This document shows, in pieces, positions 7,979-16,714 of a stretch of 64,000 nucleotides of DNA. A model generated the notes under the pieces. That model searched no databases. It was not told the origin of the DNA and saw nothing but the letters and a program-made list of their open reading frames with translations. The DNA comes from Ponticaulis sp. (GTDB lineage Bacteria > Pseudomonadota > Alphaproteobacteria > Caulobacterales > Hyphomonadaceae): positions 82,652 to 146,651 of the forward strand of contig NZLU01000034.1 in NCBI GenBank assembly GCA_002692725.1, in the 5' to 3' direction. Every line of letters starts with the position of its first letter. Positions within the stretch are counted from its first letter, which is position 1. A program made the position numbers and the translations under genes.

Positions 7979-8635
7979 ATGGTTACACCCGTTCACATCA
8001 AAGTTTGCGGCCTGAACAGCTATGCCGATGTCGACCATGCGGCGGGTGCTGGCGCGCGCTGGGTCGGGTTTGTGCATTTTCCGAAAAGTCCGCGCCATAT
8101 TGAGGTGTCGAAAGGCGCAGAGATTATTCGTCAGGCGACAGAGGCGGGGCTGACGGTGGAAACCGTGTTGTTACTCGTGAACCCGACGGCCGAAGAGGCA
8201 GTGGAGCTCGCCAATGCGTTTGGGGTGGATCATATTCAGCTGCATGGCAGCGAGACGAATGACGTCATTTCGGCGATTCGCCGCGCCCGTCCGCTGGGCG
8301 AGATCTGGAAGGCTCTGCCCGTATCAGAGGCGGCTGATCTGGAGGCCGTGAAGGATTTTCCGGCCGCAGACCGCTTCCTGTTTGACGCAAAGCCGCCGAA
8401 AGATGCGAGCCGTCCGGGCGGGCTGGGAGAGAGCTTTGACTGGACGCTCCTTCAGGGCTTTGAGTGCAACCGGCCATGGCTGCTTGCGGGTGGTCTGACG
8501 CCAGAGAACGTCGCCGAAGCCGTGCGCATCACTGGCGCACCGGGCGTGGATGTGTCCTCCGGCGTCGAGGCGGAAAAGGGTGTGAAGGACGCGAGCAAGA
8601 TTGCCGCGTTTGGAGAGGCGGTGCGGGGCAACTGA
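7979..8635 (+). CDS. trpF: Phosphoribosylanthranilate isomerase
   Basis: Catalyses the Amadori rearrangement of PRA to CdRP in tryptophan synthesis; cytoplasmic (beta-alpha)8 barrel. The 218 residues match. Motifs: VKICG-type strand as IKVCGLNS at residues 7-14 (catalytic Cys), GFVHFPKSPRHI, VDHIQLHG (general base Asp), and LAGGLTPENV with GVDVSSGVE at the phosphate site. In related genomes trpF, trpB and trpA are adjacent; here trpB begins 2.5 kb later and trpA 6.2 kb later. No terminator follows trpF before the converging reductase gene 9 bases away. Confidence 0.96.
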   Translation: MVTPVHIKVCGLNSYADVDHAAGAGARWVGFVHFPKSPRHIEVSKGAEIIRQATEAGLTVETVLLLVNPTAEEAVELANAFGVDHIQLHGSETNDVISAIRRARPLGEIWKALPVSEAADLEAVKDFPAADRFLFDAKPPKDASRPGGLGESFDWTLLQGFECNRPWLLAGGLTPENVAEAVRITGAPGVDVSSGVEAEKGVKDASKIAAFGEAVRGN

Positions 8636-8644
8636 CCCCGTCCT

Positions 8645-9319
8645 TCAATCAAAATCCTCAATGACGATCTGATCTTCAGCAACGCCGAGCGATTTGAGGT
8701 CAACGACTACATCTTCAATCATGGGCTCGGGGCCACACACATAGAATTTGCGATCCATCGGGCCGATATGTTCGGCGAGAAACGCCTTGTCGATCTTGTG
8801 GGTGTGAACACCTGCATCGTCCTGATCGGTGACGGTAAAGACGGTTTTCAGGCCGGACATGGCCTCGAACTCTTCGCGCAGGATGATGTCTTTCTCGGTA
8901 GCGTTCGAGAAAATGAGTTTCGAGCCCTGTAGCGTGCCCTGTTTCTCGAGGCGCTCACGCAGGATGGCGATGAAGGGCGTAATGCCTGCGCCGCCCGCGA
9001 TAAACGTGCCCGGGCCTTCATCCGAAATGGCACCCCATGGTTCGTCGATAATGGCGGTATCACCCGGCTTCATCTGAGCGATCTGTTCCGTCACGCCATC
9101 ATGGGAGGGGTAGGATTTGATGACGAATTCCAGCGTGTCGCTGTCCGGCAGGCTGGTGAAGGTGAAGGGGCGCTTTTCTTCCCGCCAGCCATTTTTATCC
9201 AGCGCAAAATCCGTGGCCTGACCGGGCTCATAATCAAAGCCCTCCGGTCGCTTGAACACCAGATGGTTGGTGTCATGGGTGACGGGTTTAATGTCTTTCA
9301 GTTCAAGCGTGTAACTCAC
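8645..9319 (-). CDS. Ferredoxin-NADP reductase-type flavoprotein
   Basis: A 224-residue FAD/NAD(P)H oxidoreductase. The FAD domain has RPFTFTS (RxYS-like motif), the NAD domain GGAGITPF, and the C-terminal half YVCGPEPMIEDV; together these are the standard ferredoxin reductase order. No [2Fe-2S] domain is fused, so it needs a separate acceptor. I place the start at a GTG (9319, VSYTLELK) with GGAGACC in front; the frame runs open to 9397 with no good alternative. A perfect EcfG-type promoter match at 9348-9372 lies just upstream, suggesting general-stress induction. Confidence 0.87.
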   Translation of the reverse strand: MSYTLELKDIKPVTHDTNHLVFKRPEGFDYEPGQATDFALDKNGWREEKRPFTFTSLPDSDTLEFVIKSYPSHDGVTEQIAQMKPGDTAIIDEPWGAISDEGPGTFIAGGAGITPFIAILRERLEKQGTLQGSKLIFSNATEKDIILREEFEAMSGLKTVFTVTDQDDAGVHTHKIDKAFLAEHIGPMDRKFYVCGPEPMIEDVVVDLKSLGVAEDQIVIEDFD

Positions 9320-9347
9320 AATCGGTCTCCGTTTGTCTGCTGTATCG

Positions 9348-9372
9348 AACGGCGGAAGGCCTTGCAGGTTCC
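9348..9372 (-). promoter_or_regulatory. EcfG-type general-stress promoter
   Basis: Minus strand GGAAC (9372-9368), 16 bases, CGTT (9351-9348): an exact match to the alphaproteobacterial extracytoplasmic-function sigma EcfG consensus. The -10 is 29 bases from the GTG start of the flavoprotein gene, good spacing for a promoter. Confidence 0.65.
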
Positions 9373-9506
9373 GAGTTTGCAGGCGACAGGCGGCCATAAA
9401 TGCGCCGGAATCTCAGAGGAATTGGAACAAATACCGGCCTTAACGCCTTGGTGTGGGGAGCGGTCACAGAGACCTTCGCTTTGCCCCGGAGCCCGAGAGA
9501 CAAAAC

Positions 9507-10337
9507 ATGACGAGCGACACGAGCATTCATATGCAGCCAAGAACCCTGGAAACGATACGCAGCCTCTTCACCCCAAAACGGTTTCTGTTCGGGTGTCTGG
9601 CAGCAAGTGCCCTGGCAACAAGTTCGGCCTGCACGACGACCAACCCCTATACCGGTGAAGAACAGCTCGCCATTTATGATGATGCGCAGTTGGCGGAAGT
9701 ATCGGCTCAGGCCTGGGCTGAACTTCAGGCGACGACGCCGACGATAAATTCCGGCGCGACGTATAATCGTGTGATGCGGGTCTGGAACCGGGTCGCTGCG
9801 GCCACGCCCAAAGCGAGCGAGAGCTGGGATGTGAAGGTGTTTGATACTGGTGAAGTGAACGCTTTTGTCATGCCGGGCAATCGCGTTGGCGTCTATCGCG
9901 GGCTTTTGGAACTGGTCGAGAATGATGACCAGCTGGCCGCCGTTCTGGGCCATGAAGTGGGGCATTCGATTTATCGCCATGCCAATGAGCGCGCGTCGCG
10001 TGCAGCCATCGCATCAGGCGTGGCGCAAGTGGGCGGCGCGGTTGTCGGCGGCGCAACGGATGGCGCGGTGAGCGCGGAAGATGTGGCGGCACTGGGCAGT
10101 GTTGCGGGCAATCTGGGTGTGGTTCTGCCCTATAGCCGGAATGCGGAACTGGAAGCCGATCTCGCGGGCGTAGATTACATGCACAATGCTGGCTATGACG
10201 CGAGCGCGGCCGTCCGTTTGTGGGAGCTGATGGCGGCAAACAATTCGGCGCGCGTCTCAGTGTTCCTGTCGACTCACCCCGACCCTGAGATAAGGCGTCA
10301 GCGGATTGCAGACTACATTCAGCAAAAAGGGTATTGA
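9507..10337 (+). CDS. M48-family metalloprotease, probable lipoprotein
   Basis: A 276-residue zinc peptidase. Zinc motif HEVGH sits in VLGHEVGHSIYRHANE, with the third ligand Glu in NAELEADLAGVDYM; this is the M48 (HtpX/Oma1/YcaL-like) signature. The N-terminus has a hydrophobic stretch ending TSSAC, an imperfect lipobox, so it is likely anchored in the periplasmic face of a membrane. Relatives (BepA, LoiP) clear misfolded outer-membrane proteins. The start is set at ATG 9507; ATG 9531 is possible but has no ribosome site. Divergent from the flavoprotein gene. Confidence 0.9.
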   Translation: MTSDTSIHMQPRTLETIRSLFTPKRFLFGCLAASALATSSACTTTNPYTGEEQLAIYDDAQLAEVSAQAWAELQATTPTINSGATYNRVMRVWNRVAAATPKASESWDVKVFDTGEVNAFVMPGNRVGVYRGLLELVENDDQLAAVLGHEVGHSIYRHANERASRAAIASGVAQVGGAVVGGATDGAVSAEDVAALGSVAGNLGVVLPYSRNAELEADLAGVDYMHNAGYDASAAVRLWELMAANNSARVSVFLSTHPDPEIRRQRIADYIQQKGY

Positions 10338-10358
10338 GGCCCGAATGTGGAGGCGCGG

Positions 10359-10610
10359 TTAAAGCGCGTCCACCACGCTTCTGGCGGCGACCTGTCCGAC
10401 GCCGGTTTCCTCGCGCAAGCGTTTGATGGCCTCGGGCTTCCGGTCGTCTTTGAGCAATTCCTGCAATTCGCGATACAGATCCGAGTCCATGGCCAGGCGT
10501 GCGTGGTCGATCTCTTCGGCAATTTTCCGCCGGTACTGCTTCTCGGCGGTGAACCAGTACCAGACAGCGAAACCGAGCATGGCGGCGAAAATCCAGAGAA
10601 CCAGTATCAT
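10359..10610 (-). CDS. Small single-span membrane protein
   Basis: An 83-residue protein with one N-terminal transmembrane helix (residues 2-20) followed by a charged, helical cytoplasmic tail with a repeated Glu/Arg/Leu pattern and the segment EETGVGQVAARSVVDAL. I do not recognise the family. It converges on the M48 gene with 21 bases between stops. Confidence 0.65.
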   Translation of the reverse strand: MILVLWIFAAMLGFAVWYWFTAEKQYRRKIAEEIDHARLAMDSDLYRELQELLKDDRKPEAIKRLREETGVGQVAARSVVDAL

Positions 10611-10679
10611 TCATCTTCCTGACTGCTGACACAATCTGATCTGGCGGCGGGTTAGTAAAATTTCAATCTCGCTCAGAAT

Positions 10680-10694
10680 GTTCTTGTTATGTTC
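10680..10694. promoter_or_regulatory. LexA (SOS) box GTTC-N7-GTTC
   Basis: GTTCTTGTTATGTTC matches the alphaproteobacterial LexA operator exactly (GTTC, seven bases, GTTC). It ends 47 bases before the start of the downstream gene, where a promoter would be expected, with an AT-rich -10-like GATAAA at 10705. Confidence 0.6.
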
Positions 10695-10741
10695 TTTTTG
10701 CGATGATAAACTGCAGTCGGTTGGTGAACTGGGAGAATGAT

Positions 10742-11119
10742 ATGTTTGATCCGAAACTGATGGATGTCGGCATGCAGCTGGCAGAGTTGTGTAAGACGGG
10801 GGAAGAGGCCAAGGGTCTGGAGACGCTTTACAGCCAGGATGTGGTGTCGGTTGAGGCCCTTGCTATGGGAGAAGCCGGACGCGAAGCGGTTGGCATTGAG
10901 GCGCTGAAAGGCAAGCATGACTGGTGGTTCAGCGCCAATGTGGTCCATTCTTCAAAAGTGGGCGGGCCGTTCTTTTTCGGTGATGACAAATTTGCCCTGA
11001 CCTTTGCTATGGACGCGACGGACAAGGCGAGTGGTGAGCGAAGTCAGATGACCGAAATTGGCATTTATACTGTGTCTGATGGCAAGATTGTTCGGGAAGA
11101 ATTTTTCTATGGCGTCTGA
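10742..11119 (+). CDS. SnoaL/NTF2-like protein, possibly SOS-regulated
   Basis: A 125-residue soluble protein with the cone-fold layout of SnoaL-like proteins: an N-terminal helix, the GIEALKGKHDWWF segment, and beta strands ending KIVREEFFYGV. Such proteins bind small hydrophobic ligands or act as isomerases; the substrate is unknown here. The ATG at 10742 has GGGAGA upstream; an in-frame ATG at 10703 overlaps the promoter region and is less likely. A perfect LexA box sits in its promoter. It is followed by trpB after 70 bases and may share its message. Confidence 0.78.
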   Translation: MFDPKLMDVGMQLAELCKTGEEAKGLETLYSQDVVSVEALAMGEAGREAVGIEALKGKHDWWFSANVVHSSKVGGPFFFGDDKFALTFAMDATDKASGERSQMTEIGIYTVSDGKIVREEFFYGV

Positions 11120-11189
11120 CGCATGACTTGACGGAAGCGGGCAGTCGTTGGAGAGACTGCCTCTCCAGGTTTAGTCAGAAAGAAGTCTT

Positions 11190-12404
11190 ATGGACGCGCG
11201 TAATAGCTGGGATAGCTTGCCGGACGCACAGGGTCGGTTTGGAGAGTTTGGTGGCCGGTATGTTGCCGAAACGCTGATGCCGCTCATTCTCGAGCTCGAG
11301 AAAGAATATCGGGCAGCTAAAGAGGACCCGGCATTTCAGGCCGAAATGGAAGATTTGTGGACGCATTATGTGGGCCGTCCGTCACCGCTTTATTTTGCGG
11401 AACGTCTGACTGAGCATTTCGGCGGCGCGAAGATCTATTTCAAGCGCGATGAGCTGAACCATACAGGCTCGCACAAAATCAATAATTGCCTTGGTCAGAT
11501 TCTGCTCGCCAAACGCATGGGCAAGACGCGGATCATCGCCGAAACCGGGGCTGGCCAGCACGGCGTCGCAACGGCCACGGTGTGCGCGCGGTTTGGCCTG
11601 CCATGTACGGTATTTATGGGCGCGACCGATGTGGTCCGTCAGAAACCGAATGTCTTTCGCATGAAGCTTCTGGGCGCAGAAATCGTGCCGGTTGAAAGCG
11701 GCACAGGCACGCTGAAAGATGCTATGAATGAAGCGCTGCGCGACTGGGTGACGAATGTCGACACGACCTTCTACATCATCGGCACAGCCGCCGGGCCGCA
11801 CCCCTATCCGGAACTGGTGCGCGATTTTCAGTCTATCATCGGACAGGAAGCGCGTGAGCAAATTCTCGAGATGGAAGGGCGCCTGCCGGACGCCGTAATG
11901 GCCTGTATTGGTGGCGGGTCGAACGCAATCGGTCTGTTCCATCCCTTCCTCGAAGACGAAGATGTGCGCCTGATCGGCGTTGAGGCTGCGGGCCATGGCG
12001 TTGAAACCGGACAGCACGCGGCTGCGCTGAATGGCGGAAAGCCCGGCATTCTGCATGGCAACCGCACCTATCTTCTGCAGGATGATGACGGTCAGATTAT
12101 CGATGCACACTCAATCTCAGCCGGGCTCGACTATCCAGGCATCGGCCCGGAGCATGCCTTCCTGAAAGAGACGGGTCGGGCCGAATATCTGACCTGCACC
12201 GACAATGAAGCCTTGAATGCGTTTCAGCTCTGCACCCGCCTTGAAGGCATCATCCCGGCGCTGGAGCCAGCGCACGCACTGGCGCGCATTGGTGAGGTCG
12301 CCAAAGAGATGGGCAAGGACAAGATCATCATCATGAATCTCTGTGGCCGCGGCGATAAGGACATCTTCTCCGTCGCTGAGCATCTGGGCATGGATATCGG
12401 ATAA
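11190..12404 (+). CDS. trpB: Tryptophan synthase beta chain
   Basis: PLP enzyme that joins indole and serine to make tryptophan, partner of TrpA. The 404 residues are standard TrpB1. PLP lysine lies in [13 protein letters not shown], followed by [17 protein letters not shown] and the phosphate-binding glycine run [10 protein letters not shown]; the C-terminal LCGRGDKD is also typical. It is separated from trpA by 2.5 kb and closed by its own strong terminator, so it is not in one message with trpA. The start has a weak ribosome site (AGAAAG). Confidence 0.97.
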   Translation: MDARNSWDSLPDAQGRFGEFGGRYVAETLMPLILELEKEYRAAKEDPAFQAEMEDLWTHYVGRPSPLYFAERLTEHFGGAKIYFKRDELNHTGSHKINNCLGQILLAKRMGKTRIIAETGAGQHGVATATVCARFGLPCTVFMGATDVVRQKPNVFRMKLLGAEIVPVESGTGTLKDAMNEALRDWVTNVDTTFYIIGTAAGPHPYPELVRDFQSIIGQEAREQILEMEGRLPDAVMACIGGGSNAIGLFHPFLEDEDVRLIGVEAAGHGVETGQHAAALNGGKPGILHGNRTYLLQDDDGQIIDAHSISAGLDYPGIGPEHAFLKETGRAEYLTCTDNEALNAFQLCTRLEGIIPALEPAHALARIGEVAKEMGKDKIIIMNLCGRGDKDIFSVAEHLGMDIG

Positions 12405-12426
12405 ACCATTCAATGATCTGGACATG

Positions 12427-12459
12427 AAAAAGCCGCCGGAAGGTTCCGGCGGCTTTTTT
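12427..12459 (+). terminator. Intrinsic terminator after trpB
   Basis: Very stable hairpin AAAAAGCCGCCGGAA / TTCCGGCGGCTTTTTT with a tiny loop and a T run. It ends the trpB transcript and faces the converging gene at 12481, which it may also serve. Confidence 0.92.
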
Positions 12460-12480
12460 CTGTGACGGCGCTGGCGCGGC

Positions 12481-13122
12481 TCAGAGGCATTCCTTTTCAA
12501 AGCGGGTGTAATGCCGCTGGAAGACCGCCTGAAACTCATCCTGCTTTTCGACGCGCTCTTTCGTCATGTCGGAAGGCGATTTGGCACCCAGAACGCCGAG
12601 ATAATCAGGGTATTTTTCCAGGGCCGTGATCATGTCTGCATTGTCGGTGTAAGAGAGGAGTTCAGGAAGGGGCGCACTTTCGATTTCGATCGTTTTCCGC
12701 GCCGCGCATCGGCAGCTTTCTTCGGACTGGTTGAACCGGCTCATACAGCCTGCGGTCAGAGCATTCTCGATATTGCCGGAGCGCGCACAGGCAATGCCCC
12801 AGGGATTTGCCATTTCGATGTCCTGTTCGAAGGTCATGGAAATCAGGGCGACACCCTTCTCGAAATTGCCGGCGCCGCAGACATCTTCTTAGGTTTTCAT
12901 CTGGCATTGGCCATAGTCGGCCTCATAAGGCTGAAGCGCCAGAGCGACCGCCGGGTGGCAATCCTCCTCTTTCACGAGATCACGCCCCCACGCATTCAGC
13001 TTGCCAGACGGCGCTGCGGTTGGGTTTTTGGCCGTTTGTGACGGCGCGGCGGGTTCAGATCCACCGCAGGCTGTGAGCAGAAGCGATGCGGCCAGAAACG
13101 GTATGGATAAAAACTCCATCAT
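12481..13122 (-). pseudogene. Lipoprotein gene interrupted by an in-frame TAA
   Basis: One reading frame is split by a single TAA at 12889-12891. The upstream part (13122-12889, 77 codons) begins with a lipoprotein signal ending LLTACGG and runs to YGQCQMKT. After the TAA the same frame continues without a break (EDVCGAGNFEKGVALISM) for 135 codons to 12481, with conserved-looking cysteines (IACARSG, TAGCM, CRCAARK). No frame change is needed to join them, and the downstream part has no convincing ribosome site at its first ATG (12837). I read this as one ~212-residue lipoprotein broken by a nonsense change, or a sequencing error. The alternative of two separate genes is less likely. Confidence 0.65.
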
Positions 13123-13224
13123 GTCCCCCGGAAATAGAAAAGCCTATATAAAACAGGAATGTGATGAGTTATTTTGGGTCGCTTCAACCGTCAACTGAGT
13201 GAACGCATATAGTTGGACCGCGTT

Positions 13225-14388
13225 TTAAGCCAGCCGCGAGGCCAGCCAGGCATGGCCCTCAACCATGCGTTCGACTTCGCTTTGGCGAGGGCTGAGATCC
13301 CAGTCGCCCCGGTCGCCTGAGCCACCCAGCAGGATGCCGGTCCGGCGCGGGAAGGAATAGAGCGTACCGCGCGCGCCGAAGCCGCCGGCATAGCCATAGT
13401 CAATGTCGTTTTGCGGCAGCAGAAAAGAGAGCTGCCCACGGATCGGGGTGACGGTCTCGTCGCCAAACACCTCGCCAGAGCCAAGCCCCATACAATTGAC
13501 GATGGCAGATTGCGGCAGCGCTTCAAGATCGCTTTCGGTTTCGAAGGTTTGCTCCACCATGTTGCCGCCGTTTGAGAGGAAGTCATTCACGAGCGCGCGC
13601 ATGTAAATGTCGGAATCCACCATCAGCGTGTAATAAGCGTCATAGAATTTAAACCCGAACGGCCCGTTTGATGCGTTGCGTCGCATACCAGGATAAATCT
13701 CATCGCCGCCAATATAGGGTTCTGACGTGTTCATCGGGCGATCGCTGAGTGAGAACTGCCGGATCCAGTAGACACCGTATTTCGGATCATTCGCATAGCG
13801 GATGAAGCGCGACATGGCGATTTTGGAGGCGAGATGTAGCATGGCCATGGTTTCGGGCGTGACCTGATCGCGGTCGAAAAGCGTCACAGGATGCCACATC
13901 GCGCCCGCCACATTCGAGGTGGTGTAAGGTGGGAAATCTTTGGCGTAGATCGTGACGTCCATACCCGAACGCTGAAGCTGCAATGCGGTGGACAGGCCAA
14001 TCGCGCCGGAGCCGAGGACAGCGATTTCGCGCTGGCCAAACTCTTTCACCATGGAGGCGGCAAGTTCCGCTACGCCCCAGGACAGCGAGACACCCCCGCC
14101 GCCATGGCCATAATTGTGGACGACGTCTTTCGACCCGACTTTCACGGCCTCAAGGCGCGGGCCGGGACTGCGATAGGGCCGCAGGCCAACAATGGTGCGG
14201 GTCACCCGGTCCATGGAAGATTTGATGGGGCGCATGGGCGCGTCGATCGGCTGGATCAGCGCATCACCGGTATTGCCAGGAAAGGGAAGTGCCGGACTTT
14301 CAGACGTTTTGGTAATATTCACACAGCCAGAAAGCGCCGTGCTGCCCAAACCTGCGGCCCCGGTGGCCAGAAAGTCTCTGCGTTTCAT
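13225..14388 (-). CDS. Tat-exported lipoprotein FAD oxidoreductase (D-amino-acid oxidase-like)
   Basis: A 387-residue flavoenzyme. N-terminus MKRRDFLATGAAGLGS is a twin-arginine signal, and LSGC right after it is a lipobox, so the folded, FAD-loaded protein is probably exported by Tat and lipidated. The dinucleotide fold is VLGSGAIGLSTALQL near residue 125; the C-terminal RRTGILLGGSGDRGDW resembles the FAD-binding end of D-amino-acid oxidases. The substrate is unknown. The start is fixed by GGAGGG six bases before ATG 14388. It lies between trpB and cutA-trpA, on the opposite strand. Confidence 0.85.
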   Translation of the reverse strand: MKRRDFLATGAAGLGSTALSGCVNITKTSESPALPFPGNTGDALIQPIDAPMRPIKSSMDRVTRTIVGLRPYRSPGPRLEAVKVGSKDVVHNYGHGGGGVSLSWGVAELAASMVKEFGQREIAVLGSGAIGLSTALQLQRSGMDVTIYAKDFPPYTTSNVAGAMWHPVTLFDRDQVTPETMAMLHLASKIAMSRFIRYANDPKYGVYWIRQFSLSDRPMNTSEPYIGGDEIYPGMRRNASNGPFGFKFYDAYYTLMVDSDIYMRALVNDFLSNGGNMVEQTFETESDLEALPQSAIVNCMGLGSGEVFGDETVTPIRGQLSFLLPQNDIDYGYAGGFGARGTLYSFPRRTGILLGGSGDRGDWDLSPRQSEVERMVEGHAWLASRLA

Positions 14389-14586
14389 GACATGCCCTCC
14401 ATACCCTGATGCAATCACCAATTTGTGAGACGGGAAAACGGCGGCGACAAGGCACCGGGCCCGGTATCCCGGATCTGTTTGCCCATCTGCGCGAAGTTTG
14501 AACGCGGACGCCTGTTCTCGCGTTGTGTGGCAGGATGAACCTGCTTAGACTTTCGTCTGTTCGAGAGCGCTGGAGTTCATCGCCAA

Positions 14587-14910
14587 ATGTCTGAAGTCAT
14601 TCTCATCCGTGTGAACTGCCCGTCTGAAAACCTGGCGGCTTCGCTCGCCGAGGCTTGCGTGAAGGGCCATCTTGCCGCCTGCGCCAATATTGAGGGGCCG
14701 GTGAGGTCACTCTATCACTGGGATGGCGCTGTCGAGAGCGGTGAAGAATATGTTCTCTGGCTCAAAACGCGCGCAGACCGTTGGACGGATATCGAGTCGC
14801 TCGTGAGTGCACTTCATCCGGATGACACGCCTGCAATTCTTGCTATCCCTTGCGTATCTGCAAATGCAGGTTATGAAGCGTGGCTTTCTGACATCTGCAA
14901 GGCCCGTTAA
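14587..14910 (+). CDS. cutA: CutA1 divalent-cation tolerance protein
   Basis: A 107-residue protein of the trimeric, ferredoxin-like CutA family, linked to copper tolerance. Diagnostic segments are the LAACANI strand, YHWDGAVESGEEYVLWLKTR and a C-terminal LSDICKAR; the usual IxSxYxWxGxxxxxxE pattern is present as VRSLYHWDGAVESGEE. Its TAA shares a base with the ATG of trpA (TAATG), so the two are translationally coupled and cutA is probably the first gene of the cutA-trpA-accD-folC operon. Upstream 199 bases hold its promoter, not resolved. Confidence 0.93.
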   Translation: MSEVILIRVNCPSENLAASLAEACVKGHLAACANIEGPVRSLYHWDGAVESGEEYVLWLKTRADRWTDIESLVSALHPDDTPAILAIPCVSANAGYEAWLSDICKAR

Positions 14911-15740
14911 TGCCCGTCTCCCGAATAAGTTCAGCGTTCGAAAAAGCCAGGTCTGAGGACCGTGCCGCGCTCGTCACCTATATCATGGCGGGCGATCCGG
15001 ACCTCGAGACCAGCCTCGAATTGTTGCACACGCTTGCCGATAATGGCGCGGACGTGATTGAACTTGGCGCGCCGTTTACTGATCCGATGGCGGATGGACC
15101 CACCATTCAACGCGCAGGCCAGCGAAGCCTGAGATCCGGCACCACGCTGCATGGCGTGCTTGAGCTGGCGCATCGGTTTCGGCTGAAAAATGACACCACC
15201 CCGCTCATTCTGATGGGCTATGCCAATCCGGTTCACCTGTTGGGGTATGAGCGGTTTGCCGGTGAGGCGGCGGCCGCAGGCATTGATGGCACCATTCTGG
15301 TCGATCTGCCGCCCGAAGAAGATGAGCCTCTGCGCCAGGCGTATGAGCCACATCATCTTGCTGTGATCCGGCTGGCCACGCCAACCACGCATGAAGCCCG
15401 GATGGCAACCGTCTCAGATGGGGCAAGCGGCTTTCTGTATTATGTCTCGGTTGCCGGTGTGACAGGGGCGAAAAAGCCCGTGGTTGCAGACATTGCTGAT
15501 GGCGTTGCGCTGGCGCGCCGGGTCTCAAAATTGCCAGTTTGTGTTGGTTTTGGTATCAAAACAGGCGAACAGGCCCGCGAGATGGCTGCGATTTGCGATG
15601 GAATTGTCGTTGGATCGGCTTTCGTTGATCTTATATCTGAGATGTCGCAAGGTGAATCGCGCGAGAATACGTTGGAATCAGTGGCCCGCCTGACCCAGGA
15701 ACTGAGCGGCGGCCTCAAGAAAGATGGCGGCGCTGCTTGA
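14910..15740 (+). CDS. trpA: Tryptophan synthase alpha chain
   Basis: Splits indole-3-glycerol phosphate to indole and glyceraldehyde 3-phosphate and passes indole to TrpB. The 276 residues match. Signature LELGAPFTDPMADGPTIQRA carries the catalytic Glu and the DPMADG loop Asp; the phosphate site is VGFGIKTGEQA plus DGIVVGSAFV. It overlaps cutA by one base and accD starts 11 bases after its stop, so cutA-trpA-accD-folC reads as one operon. The order trpA-accD-folC is conserved in alphaproteobacteria. Confidence 0.97.
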   Translation: MPVSRISSAFEKARSEDRAALVTYIMAGDPDLETSLELLHTLADNGADVIELGAPFTDPMADGPTIQRAGQRSLRSGTTLHGVLELAHRFRLKNDTTPLILMGYANPVHLLGYERFAGEAAAAGIDGTILVDLPPEEDEPLRQAYEPHHLAVIRLATPTTHEARMATVSDGASGFLYYVSVAGVTGAKKPVVADIADGVALARRVSKLPVCVGFGIKTGEQAREMAAICDGIVVGSAFVDLISEMSQGESRENTLESVARLTQELSGGLKKDGGAA

Positions 15741-15751
15741 CGGAGAAACGC

Positions 15752-16714
15752 ATGAACTGGCTATCCAATATCAGCCCACCAGGGCTTAAATCGGTATTCG
15801 GAAAGCGGGAAGCCCCCGAGAATCTCTGGGTGAAATGCCCGAAATCCGGCGAGCTGATCTATCGGCCTGATCTCGAGTCCAGCTATTGGGTGACGCCATC
15901 GGGCGCGCATTTGCGCGTGGGGCCGCTCGTCCGTTTCCGGTCTCTGTTTGATGACGCGATATGGGAGCCAATCCAGCTGCCGGATGTGCCGCGCGACCCG
16001 CTGAAGTTCAAAGATGACCGGACCTATATTCAGCGTCTGAAGGGCGCGAAGGCCAAAATTGGCGACCGCAATAAGAACGATCCAAACGGCGACAACATCC
16101 TTCAGGATGACTGTATGGCCGCAGCGATTGGCCAGATTGGCGGAAAGCCTGCTGTGGTTCTGGTTCAGGATTTTGCCTTTATGGGCGGATCGCTCGGCAT
16201 GGCGGCGGGCGAAGGCTTTATCAAAGCGGCTGAGACAGCTGTCGCACGCAAGGCTGCGCTGATTGTCTGCACGGCGTCTGGTGGTGCGCGCATGCAGGAA
16301 GGCACGCTGTCGCTGATGCAGATGCCGCGTACAACGCTGGCCATTCAGGACGTGAAAGAGGCCGGCCTGCCTTATATTGTGGTGCTGACCGACCCGACCT
16401 CAGGTGGCGTGTCAGCCTCCTACGCCATGCTTGGCGATGTCCATCTGGCCGAGCCAGAAGCCATGATCGCCTTTTCCGGTCCGCGTGTCATCGAGCAGAC
16501 CATACGCCAGAAACTTCCGGAAGGCTTTCAGCGTTCTGAATTCCTGAAGGATAAGGGCGTGGTCGACGTTGTGGTGGACCGCCGCGAGATGGCCGGTGTG
16601 ATGAGCAAGCTGCTCGGCCATCTGATGAAGTCGGAATCCGGTGGCAAATCCGCGCTCAAGCCTGTGACGCCACCCGCTTTTGACGCCGTCGACGATTTCA
16701 GCGACGAGGACTAG
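15752..16714 (+). CDS. accD: Acetyl-CoA carboxylase carboxyltransferase beta subunit
   Basis: Carboxyltransferase half of acetyl-CoA carboxylase, first step of fatty-acid synthesis; works with AccA (not in the window). The 320 residues contain the crotonase-like core with GGSLGMAAGEGF, ASGGARMQEG and DPTSGGVSASYA, the CoA/carboxybiotin-binding glycine loops. The N-terminal zinc ribbon is degenerate: Cys29 remains but the other three positions read Ser32, Thr48 and Gly51. The start is ATG 15752 with GGAGAAA in front; a TTG 15 bases earlier overlaps trpA's end and is less likely. Confidence 0.96.
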   Translation: MNWLSNISPPGLKSVFGKREAPENLWVKCPKSGELIYRPDLESSYWVTPSGAHLRVGPLVRFRSLFDDAIWEPIQLPDVPRDPLKFKDDRTYIQRLKGAKAKIGDRNKNDPNGDNILQDDCMAAAIGQIGGKPAVVLVQDFAFMGGSLGMAAGEGFIKAAETAVARKAALIVCTASGGARMQEGTLSLMQMPRTTLAIQDVKEAGLPYIVVLTDPTSGGVSASYAMLGDVHLAEPEAMIAFSGPRVIEQTIRQKLPEGFQRSEFLKDKGVVDVVVDRREMAGVMSKLLGHLMKSESGGKSALKPVTPPAFDAVDDFSDED

